From Burkholderiales bacterium (lineage in GTDB: Bacteria; Pseudomonadota; Gammaproteobacteria; Burkholderiales; WYBJ01), in the NCBI GenBank assembly GCA_020848435.1, contig JADLAC010000016.1, forward strand, positions 62,001-126,000: a DNA stretch of 64,000 nucleotides, in the 5' to 3' direction. Below the pieces are notes generated by a model. That model saw only the letters and a program-made list of their open reading frames with translations, was not told the origin of the DNA and searched no databases. Below are positions 1 through 7,531 of this stretch, piece after piece. The position numbers were made by a program, and so were the translations under genes. The stretch's first letter is position 1. Each line of letters starts with the position of its first letter.

Positions 1-1200
1 CACCCCCCGACTGTCCTGGCCGCCGACCTGGCTGGGTTTGTCCCAGATCACCGTGCCGTCGGGCGCGAACATGGCCACGCCGCCGGTTTGCTTGCTGACC
101 AGAATGTTGCCGTTGTTGTCCGTCCCGACCGCGTAGGTGCAGTAGTTGACCGTCGCTGGCATCGACGAGTTGTTGGTGCCGTCGTCGACGTGCTGCACGT
201 AGCTGCGGCAGGAGCCGCCCATGATGACGCGGGTCACGTTGTCCGCGCCCCTGCGCAAGGCGATTCCATAGACGGCGCTCGGCATGGGAATGGAGCGCAG
301 CGTATGCGGTCCGGCATTGTTGGCGGTGTTCGCGATCCGCGTGAGCACGGCCCGGTTCCAGTTGGCGCCCCAGAGCGTGCCGTTGTGGTCGATCAGGCAA
401 CCGTAATTCGGCTGCCCGCCGGTGCTCACCGGACCGGCGAGTGTCGAGCCATCGACCGAGCTGATCTTGTAGTACTCGGCATTGTTGTACAGCCCCACCC
501 ACAGATGCCCGTCGGTGCCGATGCACAGCGCCCTGCCGATGCCGTTGTACCGCGTCATGCCGCCGCCATAGGCGCCATCCGGTACCCGCCGTACCCAGGC
601 GATGCGCTCGTCCTGGATTTCGCTGGGATCGACCACGCCGTTGCCGTTGGTGTCGACCAGCGGCTTCATTTCGCTCAGTTGAATGAAGCCGTCGTTGTTG
701 GTGTCGACCGACGTATCCATGACGCCGTTGCCGTTGCGATCGATGAAGCCGTTGTTGAGGATCTTGAACACCGTCGGATGGCCGCCGAACCAGCGGTCCA
801 GCACGTAGGCATTGCCGTCCTTGTCGACCGCGCTGCGCGAGGGCGCGGGCCCGTTCCAGGCGTCGTGGGTATGCGTGCCGGAATTGAACCAGGTGCGGTA
901 GCGCGCGATCTCCCGCCCAGGCGATCCGCCGATCTGGGTGGAATCGATTTTCGACAGGGTGTCCTCGCCGGCGTTGGCGATCCAGAGCACCGGGAAGCTG
1001 CTCCCGGTGATATTCAATTGGAGCTGGTGGTTGTTGGGCGCGGCATGATTGACCCCGAGCATCGTGCCCAGGTCGAAATCGGCGTCGACCGTATAGGTCT
1101 GGCTGGCCGGGATCGCCGGCGCGCTGGCGAGCGCCAAGGCGGCGGCGAGGACGGATACGGAAGTGCTGCGCGCACGTGCTTTGGACGAGTTCTTTCTCAT
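1..1200 (-). CDS. Exported beta-propeller-like protein with calcium-loop repeats, C-terminus missing
   Basis: The frame stays open for 400 codons from an ATG at 1200 to the window edge, so the C-terminus is missing. An N-region rich in Lys/Arg followed by a hydrophobic stretch (about residues 17-33, ending near PAS-Q) is a signal peptide. Residues 154-191 carry three EF-hand/dockerin-like calcium loops (DRNGNGVMD, DTNNDGFIQ, DTNGNGVVD). The rest has recurring LWIAN-, LWVGL- and NILVSK-type strands that recall NHL/SMP-30-like propellers. A GGGAG site lies 7 bases upstream of the ATG. It is the third gene of a tight set of exported proteins, 16 bp after the TolB-like gene. The role is unknown; a secreted calcium-stabilised propeller is inferred from pattern only. 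Confidence 0.8.
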   Translation of the reverse strand, partial: MRKNSSKARARSTSVSVLAAALALASAPAIPASQTYTVDADFDLGTMLGVNHAAPNNHQLQLNITGSSFPVLWIANAGEDTLSKIDSTQIGGSPGREIARYRTWFNSGTHTHDAWNGPAPSRSAVDKDGNAYVLDRWFGGHPTVFKILNNGFIDRNGNGVMDTSVDTNNDGFIQLSEMKPLVDTNGNGVVDPSEIQDERIAWVRRVPDGAYGGGMTRYNGIGRALCIGTDGHLWVGLYNNAEYYKISSVDGSTLAGPVSTGGQPNYGCLIDHNGTLWGANWNRAVLTRIANTANNAGPHTLRSIPMPSAVYGIALRRGADNVTRVIMGGSCRSYVQHVDDGTNNSSMPATVNYCTYAVGTDNNGNILVSKQTGGVAMFAPDGTVIWDKPSQVGGQDSRGV

Positions 1201-1216
1201 GTCGGCTCCCTGCTGC

Positions 1217-2293
1217 TCAGTGAGTGAATGGTTGCGGGCGCGCTGCGCTCGCCTTCTGCATCGACGCCGGCCGTGCCGGGACCGGCCGTATCATCAGGTC
1301 GTGACCGCTGTTGCGAGTCAGGCGTCGATCGCTCGCTGCCGGCTCCGCCGCGACGGCATAGATCTGCGCCGTGCCGTCGCGCAGGCTGACGAAGTAGATG
1401 GTGCGGCCGTCGGCAGACCAGGCGGGATAGTTGTCTTCATGGGCATTGCGCGTGAGATTGATCGACTCGCTGCCATCGGCGTTCATGACATAGATGTCGC
1501 CGCGCGCGCGCTCGGCGCGGGTATCCGCCTCCCGGCTGGAGACGAACGCGATCCGCTTGCCGTCGGGCGACCACACGGGGGAAGCGTTGCTGTAGACGTT
1601 GTCGGTGAGCTTCTTCGGCTCGGAGCCATCGAAGGCGACCGAATGGATGTTGAGCGTGACGCCGCTCGACTCGAGATAAATGAGGCGCTTGCTGTCCGGC
1701 GACCAGAGCGGAGACAAGACCTGCCTCGTGGTCAGCTTGGCGGTGACGCTGGTGGCCGCGCCGCCCGCGATCGGCATGACGAACACGTCGGTGCGGCCCA
1801 AATCGCCGAAGCCGATATACGCGATCCAGCGGCCATCGGGCGAAAGCACGGGCGTGCCTTTGTCGTGCTCGCTACCGCTCAGTTGCCGTAGATTGCCGCC
1901 GTCGGCGTCCATGACGTAGAAGTTCGACCAGCGGCTGCGATTGGATCGAAAGACGATGCGCCCATCGGGCGTCCACACTGGCGAATTGTCGGCACCGCGA
2001 TCGAACGTCAGGCGCCGCGGCGTGCTGCCATCGGCGCCCATGACGTAGATTTCGCCGTCGCCGTCGCGGTAGGAAGTGAAGGCGATGCGCCGCCCGTCCG
2101 GTGACCATGCGGGCTCGGTATTCTCGGCGGGTCCCTGGGTGAGCGCGCGCTGATCCGCGCCGTCCGCATTCATGATGTAGATCTGCGAATTGCCGTCGCG
2201 GTTGGAAACGAACAGCACCTCACCGGAGGCGGCGCTTGCATTGATGACGGCGAGCAGACCGAGCGCGAGCAGCGCTCGCACGGGCGAAGACAT
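1217..2293 (-). CDS. Exported TolB-like PD40 beta-propeller protein
   Basis: 358 residues. A signal peptide occupies about residues 1-24 (hydrophobic LLALGLLAVI, cleavage near ASG). At least six PD40 repeats follow, seen as W(S/T)PDG(R/K)RIAF blocks and IY(V/I)MNADG strands. These are the hallmark of TolB-type and WD40-like propellers. It lacks the extra N-terminal domain and length of true TolB (about 430 residues) and has no tol-pal genes nearby, so it is not the cell-envelope TolB. It lies 11 bp after the small exported gene and 16 bp before the next one, so the three are probably one transcript. The ATG has no strong Shine-Dalgarno site, which fits translational coupling. It presumably binds a protein or carbohydrate outside the cytoplasm; the partner is unknown. 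Confidence 0.85.
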   Translation of the reverse strand: MSSPVRALLALGLLAVINASAASGEVLFVSNRDGNSQIYIMNADGADQRALTQGPAENTEPAWSPDGRRIAFTSYRDGDGEIYVMGADGSTPRRLTFDRGADNSPVWTPDGRIVFRSNRSRWSNFYVMDADGGNLRQLSGSEHDKGTPVLSPDGRWIAYIGFGDLGRTDVFVMPIAGGAATSVTAKLTTRQVLSPLWSPDSKRLIYLESSGVTLNIHSVAFDGSEPKKLTDNVYSNASPVWSPDGKRIAFVSSREADTRAERARGDIYVMNADGSESINLTRNAHEDNYPAWSADGRTIYFVSLRDGTAQIYAVAAEPAASDRRLTRNSGHDLMIRPVPARPASMQKASAARPQPFTH

Positions 2294-2304
2294 GGTCGTT
2301 CGGC

Positions 2305-2637
2305 CTAGCGAATGTGGCCGAAGCTACCGCCGCCGATGGGCGCACCGGCTGCGTCGAGCACCTGGACTTTGTAGCCCCCCGGCATGCTGGGGACATACGT
2401 CAGGCTGAACTTGCCGTCGGCGCCCACGACCTCGGCCTGCTCGGTATTCATGCCATTGGGATGCTCGATGCGTACCTTGACGACCGAATTGGCTGCCAGG
2501 TTGCCGCCGCTGATGGTGACCCGGTCCGACGCATCGGGCGTCGAGGGCACCGAGATCCATCCCGCCGCCGTCGAGGCGCTCGCCCAGCAGAGGCTCGCGA
2601 TGAGTAAAGAGGAAGCTAGCGCGCTGCGCTTTGACAT
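2305..2637 (-). CDS. Small exported protein with an Ig/IPT-like fold
   Basis: About 110 residues from the ATG at 2637, chosen because GGGAG lies 8 bases upstream. An upstream in-frame start would add nine residues without a good site. Residues 1-25 form a signal peptide (hydrophobic SSLLIASLCWASAS, cleavage near TAA). The mature part has the PxxxDRVTISGGNLAANSVVKV pattern and ends with a GGYKVQVLDAAG-type strand, resembling IPT/TIG or Ig-like beta-sandwich domains. It is the first gene of the three-gene exported set. No enzymatic motif is seen; a structural or adhesive role is a guess. Confidence 0.7.
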   Translation of the reverse strand: MSKRSALASSLLIASLCWASASTAAGWISVPSTPDASDRVTISGGNLAANSVVKVRIEHPNGMNTEQAEVVGADGKFSLTYVPSMPGGYKVQVLDAAGAPIGGGSFGHIR

Positions 2638-2758
2638 GTCTGTTCTCCCTGAGCATCTAACCACCCGTCGCGAAGGTGCCCCAACGAAGCGGCGTGAGTA
2701 TCGTTCTCAGTACTGCCCGGCGCCTTCGCTTGTGTACGTGGCCAAGCAGCTTCTATGC

Positions 2759-2772
2759 CGAACGCATGTTCG
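2759..2772. promoter_or_regulatory. Palindrome matching the Gram-positive LexA box pattern
   Basis: CGAAC-GCAT-GTTCG is a perfect 5-bp inverted repeat with a 4-base spacer. It lies about 120 bp upstream of the first gene of the exported operon (start 2637) and 140 bp from the end of sugE. The pattern equals the Firmicutes LexA/DinR operator, whereas betaproteobacterial LexA normally uses CTG-N10-CAG. A chance palindrome or another regulator is at least as likely. Confidence 0.25.
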
Positions 2773-2912
2773 ACCAGAGATCCGCCAAATTTTCACCACT
2801 TTGGATTGCGCGCCGCGAAGGCAGGCGCCATTCGCTGTAAGCCTGGCCGACAAACGCGATGCGCGCAGTCGCGCCACGGCGGCGCGCCTGTCGAAGGGTC
2901 AGCGGGCGCGCG

Positions 2913-3242
2913 TCACGCGCCGGCGTCACCCGATACGATCTTCAGCCCGACAATCCCCGCCACGATGAGGCCGATGCAGAGAAGACGCGCAGCGCCGGCC
3001 GACTCGCCGAAGAGCACGATGCCGAGAATCGCGGTGCCGACCGCGCCGATCCCGGTCCAGACCGCGTAGCCCGTTCCCACCGGGATGGCTTTGAGGGCAA
3101 GCGCGAGGCAGCCCACGCTCACGATCATCGCCGCTAGCGTGAGCACGCTCGGCCACAGCCGGGTGAAGCCGTCCGTGTACTTGAGACCGATCGCCCAGGC
3201 AATCTCGAACAGCCCGGCGACGAAAAGCAGCGTCCACGCCAT
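2913..3242 (-). CDS. sugE: SugE/Gdx small multidrug resistance (guanidinium) exporter
   Basis: 109 residues, the normal size for the SMR family, with four membrane segments. The ATG at 3242 is set by AAGGAG seven bases upstream; the much longer open frame upstream is not coding. The essential membrane Glu is E13 (LFEIAW). W16, Y59, W62 and K101 fall where the SugE/Gdx branch has conserved residues, which separates it from EmrE-type multidrug pumps. Gdx proteins exchange guanidinium for protons in the inner membrane as a homodimer, in dual or opposed topology. It stands alone, divergent from the Bug gene at 3657. I looked for a guanidine riboswitch in its leader and saw no convincing paired ACGR hairpins. 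Confidence 0.9.
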   Translation of the reverse strand: MAWTLLFVAGLFEIAWAIGLKYTDGFTRLWPSVLTLAAMIVSVGCLALALKAIPVGTGYAVWTGIGAVGTAILGIVLFGESAGAARLLCIGLIVAGIVGLKIVSGDAGA

Positions 3243-3656
3243 GAGGTCTCCTTGCAGGGCCGCCTGAACATCGGCTATGAATGGTGCGCGAGCGATGGCT
3301 CGGGGCCGCACGCCTTGAGCGCGAGGCAGTGTAGCAAATGCATCGCGACTGCCGGCCGACCGGATACCCAAGCCGCAGGCTCGCCGCGGTATTGCCGAGC
3401 GCGCACTGCCAGCGTTCTCCGAGCGCATTCGCGAGATGCTGGCAGAGCTCGGCGCGCGGGTCCGAGAGGACACGCCCGGCGCGGCGCTCAAGTGCAAGCG
3501 TTCGGCGGGCACGGTCGCGCTCCATCGACTAGACTGCCGGCGGCAGCGCGCTCGGGTTATAGTGAGTCGTTGTACTCGCGCGAGCCGCAGCACGCATATC
3601 GGGCGCGTCGCATCGATCGCGCCGGCGCGTGACCATTCATCGTCGGAGGAGGCGAT
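3243..3656. other. Divergent intergenic region between sugE and a Bug gene
   Basis: No convincing gene. Near the Bug gene there is a 13-base palindrome (CTGCCG-G-CGGCAG, 3534-3546) followed 11 bases later by a TATAGT box (3558-3563) that could be a -10 element for the plus-strand gene. No matching -35 box is seen at 16-18 bases. The palindrome is GC-only apart from its T and A, so it may be chance. Confidence 0.4.
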
Positions 3657-4652
3657 ATGAACACGATCCACGCTCTGGCCGCCGGCCTGGTGCTCGCAGC
3701 CGCCGGCCTGGTGCTCGCAGCCGCCGGCTACGGCATCGAGCCGGCCGATGCACAGAGCTATCCCGCGAAGACCATCCGCATCGTCGTGCCCTTCCCTGCC
3801 GGCGGTCCCACCGACGTCCAGTCGCGCTGGGCGGCGCAGCGGCTCAATCAAGCGCTCGGGCAGCCCGTGGTGGTCGATAACCGGCCGGGGGCAGGCGGCA
3901 TCACGGGCAGCGACGTCGTCGCCAAGGCGCCGGCGGACGGATATACCCTGGTCGGCGGCAACCCCGGCCCGCTCACCGTCGCCCCAAGCATCCAGCCCAA
4001 GATGCCGTATCAGCCCGAGCGCGATTTCGCGCCGGTGACTTTGCTCGCCACCGCCGCGAGCATGCTGTGCGTGCACCCGAGCGTGCCGGCGAGGAACGTG
4101 CAGGAGCTCATCGCCTTGGCGAAGCGCCAGCCCGGGAAGATCAACTACGCTTCGCCGGGCGTCGGCACGGTCGGCCACTTCGCCACCGAGCTTTTCAACG
4201 CCATGGCCGGTGTGAAGCTGGTGCACGTGCCGTACAAAGGGGCGGCGCAGTACGTCACGGATCTGCTCGCCGGACATATCGACGCCGCGTTCGTCCAAGT
4301 CGCCCAGGCCGCGCCCTACGTGCGCGACGCCAGACTGCGTGCGTTGGGCGTGGCGAAGTTGCAGCGCGCGCCGCAGATGCCCGAGGTGCCGACCATCCAC
4401 GAGCAGGGCCTCACGGGTTACCAGTCACTCAACTGGACCGGCCTGCTCGCGCCGGCCGGAACCCCGCGCGAAGTCATCGCGCGGCTCAATGCCGAGCTGG
4501 TCTCCGCGTTGCGTTCGCCGGCCGGCGACGCGCTCACGCAGACCGGCTTCGACATCGCCGCGCTCGGGCCGCAGGAATATGCCGATTTCCTCAAGGCCGA
4601 GACCGCCAAGTGGGCGAAGGTGGCCAAGGCGGCCAACATCACGCTGCAATGA
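3657..4652 (+). CDS. Bug/TctC-family periplasmic binding protein
   Basis: 331 residues, start fixed by GGAGGAGG seven bases upstream. A signal peptide (about residues 1-32) contains an exact tandem repeat of seven residues (AAGLVLA twice). The mature protein has the family hallmarks: [16 protein letters not shown] at its start, [14 protein letters not shown] near residue 100 and the HVPYKG loop near 190. Bug proteins bind carboxylates or amides in the periplasm, some serving tripartite tricarboxylate (TTT) importers. No TctA/TctB membrane partner is in the window, as is usual for the many orphan Bug proteins of Burkholderiales. A hydrolase gene follows at 4889 and a second Bug gene at 6245, suggesting a shared substrate. 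The ligand cannot be read from sequence. Confidence 0.92.
   Translation: MNTIHALAAGLVLAAAGLVLAAAGYGIEPADAQSYPAKTIRIVVPFPAGGPTDVQSRWAAQRLNQALGQPVVVDNRPGAGGITGSDVVAKAPADGYTLVGGNPGPLTVAPSIQPKMPYQPERDFAPVTLLATAASMLCVHPSVPARNVQELIALAKRQPGKINYASPGVGTVGHFATELFNAMAGVKLVHVPYKGAAQYVTDLLAGHIDAAFVQVAQAAPYVRDARLRALGVAKLQRAPQMPEVPTIHEQGLTGYQSLNWTGLLAPAGTPREVIARLNAELVSALRSPAGDALTQTGFDIAALGPQEYADFLKAETAKWAKVAKAANITLQ
3678..3728 (+). repeat. 21-bp tandem repeat inside a signal-peptide coding region
   Basis: A 21-base unit (gccgccggcctggtgctcg plus ca) occurs twice without mismatch (3678-3698, 3699-3719), and the first eight or nine bases occur a third time. It encodes the doubled AAGLVLA of the Bug signal peptide. 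Perfect identity, including third positions, points to a recent slippage duplication that keeps frame. Confidence 0.9.
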
Positions 4653-4888
4653 TCGCGGTCGCGCCGCGCGAACGCTGGCCGTCGAAGCGGCAGCACACGA
4701 CGGCGGCGATGCCGTGACCGGCGAGCAGCCGAGCGCCTTTGCCTCGCGCCGACGCGGCCGCCGTTCGGTTCCGCCCGCCCCGTTCATGCCGCCCGCGGGT
4801 TTCCGTTTCTCGGGCGAGTAGCGCGCACGCGGCTTTGCAGCCAGAATACACCGTTGCCAAGAGCGAACGAACGCGGAGGAGCCCACGG

Positions 4889-6067
4889 ATGGCCGCGCAA
4901 GCGCAGCAGTCGCCGTACTTCATGTACTTCCCCGACGACTATCGCTGGTCGGCGGCGATCGTCAACATGCTGGGATCGGCCACTTTCGGCAGCGCCGACG
5001 TGGGCGAAATCCACCAGATCGGGCGGCTCGTCCAAGCCAAGGTGGGCGACGACGATGCCTGGTTCGACGCCTGCTGGAAGGTCGGCCAGCGCGTCCGGGC
5101 TCTGGCGGACGAGCGTGCCGCGAACGGCCACAAGATCAGCGCCGCCAATTTCTACCGCCGCGCCTGCGTGATCTTGCAGATGGGCGAGCGCTTTCGCACG
5201 CCCAAGGACGAGCGGGCGCTGGCGGCTTACCGTCTCGGCGTGGATTGCTTCCAGCGTTTCGCCGAGCTCACCACCGATACGCGCATCGAGGTCGTCGAAG
5301 TGCCCTACGAAGGCGGTACGCTCCCCGGCTACTTCGTGCACGCGAACAACAGCACGCGCTCGCGCAATCCGTGCGTCGTGTTTTTCGATGGCCTCGACGT
5401 CACCAAGGAGCTCCAGTACAGCCGCGGCGTCGAGGACCTGGTCAAGCGCGGCATGTCGTGCCTGGTCATGGACGGACCCGGCACCGGCGAGGCGATCCGC
5501 TTTCGGAATTGTTACTTGCGTCCCGATTACGAGGTCGCGGGCAGCGCTTGCATCGACTATCTCGAGCGGCGCGCCGACGTGGATGCCGAGCGCATCGGCG
5601 TGATGGCGATCAGCCTCGGCGGCTATTACGCGCCGCGCTGTGCCTCGATGGAGCCGCGCTTCGCCGCGTGCGTCGCCTGGGGCGCGATCTGGGATTATTA
5701 CGCCACCTGGAAACGGCGCATCGATGCCGGGTTCAAGACCTCGCTGTCGGTGCCGGGACATCACATCATGTGGATCCTCGGTGTCGACACGCTCGATGCC
5801 GCCTTGAAGAAGCTGGAGCCCTTCAAGCTCGACGGCGTGGTGCAGAAGATGCGCTGCCCGCTGCTCATCACGCATGGCGCCGACGATGAACAGGTCCCGC
5901 TGGCCGATGCGCAAGCGCTCTACCAGGCGGCAGGCTCGGCCGACAAGACACTGCGCGTGTTCGATGCCGAGCAAGGCGGCGCCCAGCATTGCCAGCGCGA
6001 TTACCTGTCGCTCGGCGTGGCGACGATGTTCGATTGGCTCGAAGACAGGCTCGTGCGCGCTCGCTGA
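4889..6067 (+). CDS. DUF1100/FrsA-like alpha/beta hydrolase (2,6-dihydroxypseudooxynicotine hydrolase type)
   Basis: 392 residues from the ATG at 4889, preceded by GGAGGAG; an upstream in-frame ATG at 4739 lies in low-quality sequence and is rejected. The N-terminal half is a helical cap (residues 1-140), followed by a hydrolase core. Candidate catalytic residues: Ser242 in AISLGG, an Asp at 332/333 in HGADDEQVP and His367 in GGAQH. The layout and the VVFFDGLDVTKE and MDGPGTGE strands match the family of 2,6-dihydroxypseudooxynicotine hydrolase and FrsA-like esterases, which cleave C-C or ester bonds. The first Gly of the usual GxSxG is Ala here. It sits between two Bug genes, so it may act on what they bind. 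Substrate unknown. Confidence 0.85.
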   Translation: MAAQAQQSPYFMYFPDDYRWSAAIVNMLGSATFGSADVGEIHQIGRLVQAKVGDDDAWFDACWKVGQRVRALADERAANGHKISAANFYRRACVILQMGERFRTPKDERALAAYRLGVDCFQRFAELTTDTRIEVVEVPYEGGTLPGYFVHANNSTRSRNPCVVFFDGLDVTKELQYSRGVEDLVKRGMSCLVMDGPGTGEAIRFRNCYLRPDYEVAGSACIDYLERRADVDAERIGVMAISLGGYYAPRCASMEPRFAACVAWGAIWDYYATWKRRIDAGFKTSLSVPGHHIMWILGVDTLDAALKKLEPFKLDGVVQKMRCPLLITHGADDEQVPLADAQALYQAAGSADKTLRVFDAEQGGAQHCQRDYLSLGVATMFDWLEDRLVRAR

Positions 6068-6094
6068 CAAGCGTTCGGACCGATCCGATCAACC

Positions 6095-6244
6095 GTGCCG
6101 AATTGGCTGCGCCGCTGCTTCGATTGCGGCTTTCCGCTCGCGCGCAAGCAACGCATCTGTCCGCGTTGCGGTGCACGCCAGCGACCCGAACGCGGGCAGG
6201 CGCTTGAGCGCCCCAAGCTCGCATTTCAACGAGGAGACATTCGC
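6095..6244 (+). other. In-frame zinc-ribbon-like segment ahead of the second Bug gene
   Basis: From a GTG at 6095 the frame runs without a stop into the Bug gene at 6245. It encodes about 50 residues containing CFDCG, then CPRCG 11 residues later, the spacing of a small zinc ribbon. There is no visible Shine-Dalgarno site at the GTG. A fused zinc ribbon would sit in front of a signal peptide, which makes no functional sense. So this is either a remnant of a decayed gene, a short independent product whose stop was lost, or chance. Confidence 0.25.
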
Positions 6245-7231
6245 ATGCACCGCTTCGCGCTGCCTCACCGGATTCTCGCCGCGCTCGCCTGCGCGCTCGC
6301 CTGCGCCAGCCTGCCGGCGGCGCAAGCCCAGGACTACCCGATGCGCCCGATACGCCTGATCGTTCCCTATCCGCCCGGTGGTCCGACCGACTTCGTCGGC
6401 CGGACCGTCGCGCAGAAGCTCACCGAAGCGTTCGGGCAGCAAATCGTGGTCGACAATCGCCCCGGCGCCGCCGCGATGATCGGTCACGACCTCGGCGCCA
6501 AGGCGGTGCCCGACGGCTATACGCTGTTGTTCGCCACCGGCGGCGGCATGGTGATCGCGCCGCTGGTCGCGCCCAAGCCGCTGTACGACGCGAGCAAGGA
6601 TTTCGCCGCGATCAGCATGCTCGTCATCAGCCCGCAAATCATTGTGGCGCACCCCTCGTTTCCCGCCTCGAACGTGAAAGAGTTGATCGCCGCGGCGAAG
6701 GCCAAGCCGGGCGCCTACAACTTCGCTTCGGTCGGCATCGGCAGCCCCAACCATCTCGGCGGCGAGCTGATCAAGGTGATGGCCAACGTCGATATCGTGC
6801 ACGTGCCGTACAAGGGCACCAGTCCCGCCATCACCGACCTGGTCGCGGGGCAGACCCAGTTCATGTTCAGCAGCATGCCCGTGGTGTTGGGCCTGGTGAA
6901 GGCGGGGAAGCTCAAGATCATCGCAACCGGCGGGACCAAGCGCTCGCCCGCGATCCCCGATGTGCCCGCGGTGGCCGAGACCTTGCCGGGCTTCGAAGTC
7001 GTCACCTGGTACGGCATCGCGGGGCCGCTCAAGCTGCCGCGCGCAATCGTCGGCAAGCTCAACGCGGAGATCGTGCGCATCATCGCCATGCCCGAGGTGC
7101 AGAAGCGTTTCATGGAGCAAGGCTTGGAGCCGCAATCGAGCACGCCCGAAGCCTTCCTCGACTTCATGAAGCGCGAAGCGGACAAGTGGCAGAAGGTGGC
7201 CAAGCGCGCCGGCGTGAGCCCGCAGCGCTAG
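6245..7231 (+). CDS. Bug/TctC-family periplasmic binding protein
   Basis: 328 residues from the ATG at 6245, chosen because GAGGAG precedes it and it opens a clear signal peptide (hydrophobic ILAALACALACASLPAA, cleavage near QAQ). Mature hallmarks: [33 protein letters not shown] and HVPYKG. The frame continues upstream without a stop to a GTG at 6095 and there encodes a CxxC...CPRC segment, described separately. It is the third gene of a Bug-hydrolase-Bug set on plus, 177 bp after the hydrolase. The ligand is unknown. Confidence 0.92.
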   Translation: MHRFALPHRILAALACALACASLPAAQAQDYPMRPIRLIVPYPPGGPTDFVGRTVAQKLTEAFGQQIVVDNRPGAAAMIGHDLGAKAVPDGYTLLFATGGGMVIAPLVAPKPLYDASKDFAAISMLVISPQIIVAHPSFPASNVKELIAAAKAKPGAYNFASVGIGSPNHLGGELIKVMANVDIVHVPYKGTSPAITDLVAGQTQFMFSSMPVVLGLVKAGKLKIIATGGTKRSPAIPDVPAVAETLPGFEVVTWYGIAGPLKLPRAIVGKLNAEIVRIIAMPEVQKRFMEQGLEPQSSTPEAFLDFMKREADKWQKVAKRAGVSPQR

Positions 7232-7531
7232 GGCCCGATGCCGCACCCTCGAGGCAACGACGCTCTACACATTCCGCGCGATGGCCCGAAGGCGTCGCGC
7301 CGGTGTGGCTTGACACCCTGAATGAAGGTCCGCAAGCGCGGCATCGCTCTGCACAGGGCTGCTTGCTTGTCCGAGAGGACGGCAGTCACTCGTGGTGGCA
7401 CGACGTGTCGCAGAACAAGCGAAGCGCCATACCGCGTCACAGTGAAATCAACGACCACTTGGCACGTAAGATCTGTGAGGACCTCTGAGCTCCGCGACCG
7501 TAGAGCGGCCCGACGACGCGAAGGGTCGGTA
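7232..7531. other. Convergent intergenic region, nothing recognised
   Basis: About 300 bases between the ends of the Bug gene and the Gfo/Idh gene. Short frames are present but lack start sites and family likeness. A small hairpin (GGTGT-N6-ACACC, near 7301-7316) without a T-run is the only local structure noticed. Confidence 0.5.

Noticed and set aside
88-1227. Plus-strand frame of 379 codons at the left edge
   Set aside because: It is antisense to the exported propeller-like gene, has a composition typical of antisense frames in GC-rich genes, and shows no domain or start site.
1217-2293. True TolB of the Tol-Pal system
   Set aside because: It lacks the TolB N-terminal domain and length, and no tolQRA or pal genes are adjacent.
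3243-3420. Guanidine riboswitch upstream of sugE
   Set aside because: I looked for paired ACGR-loop hairpins or a ykkC-like core in the leader and found neither.
3243-4400. Long N-terminal extension of sugE on minus
   Set aside because: It would cover the Bug gene on the other strand; the AAGGAG site and the conserved MAWTLL start at 3242 define the real protein.
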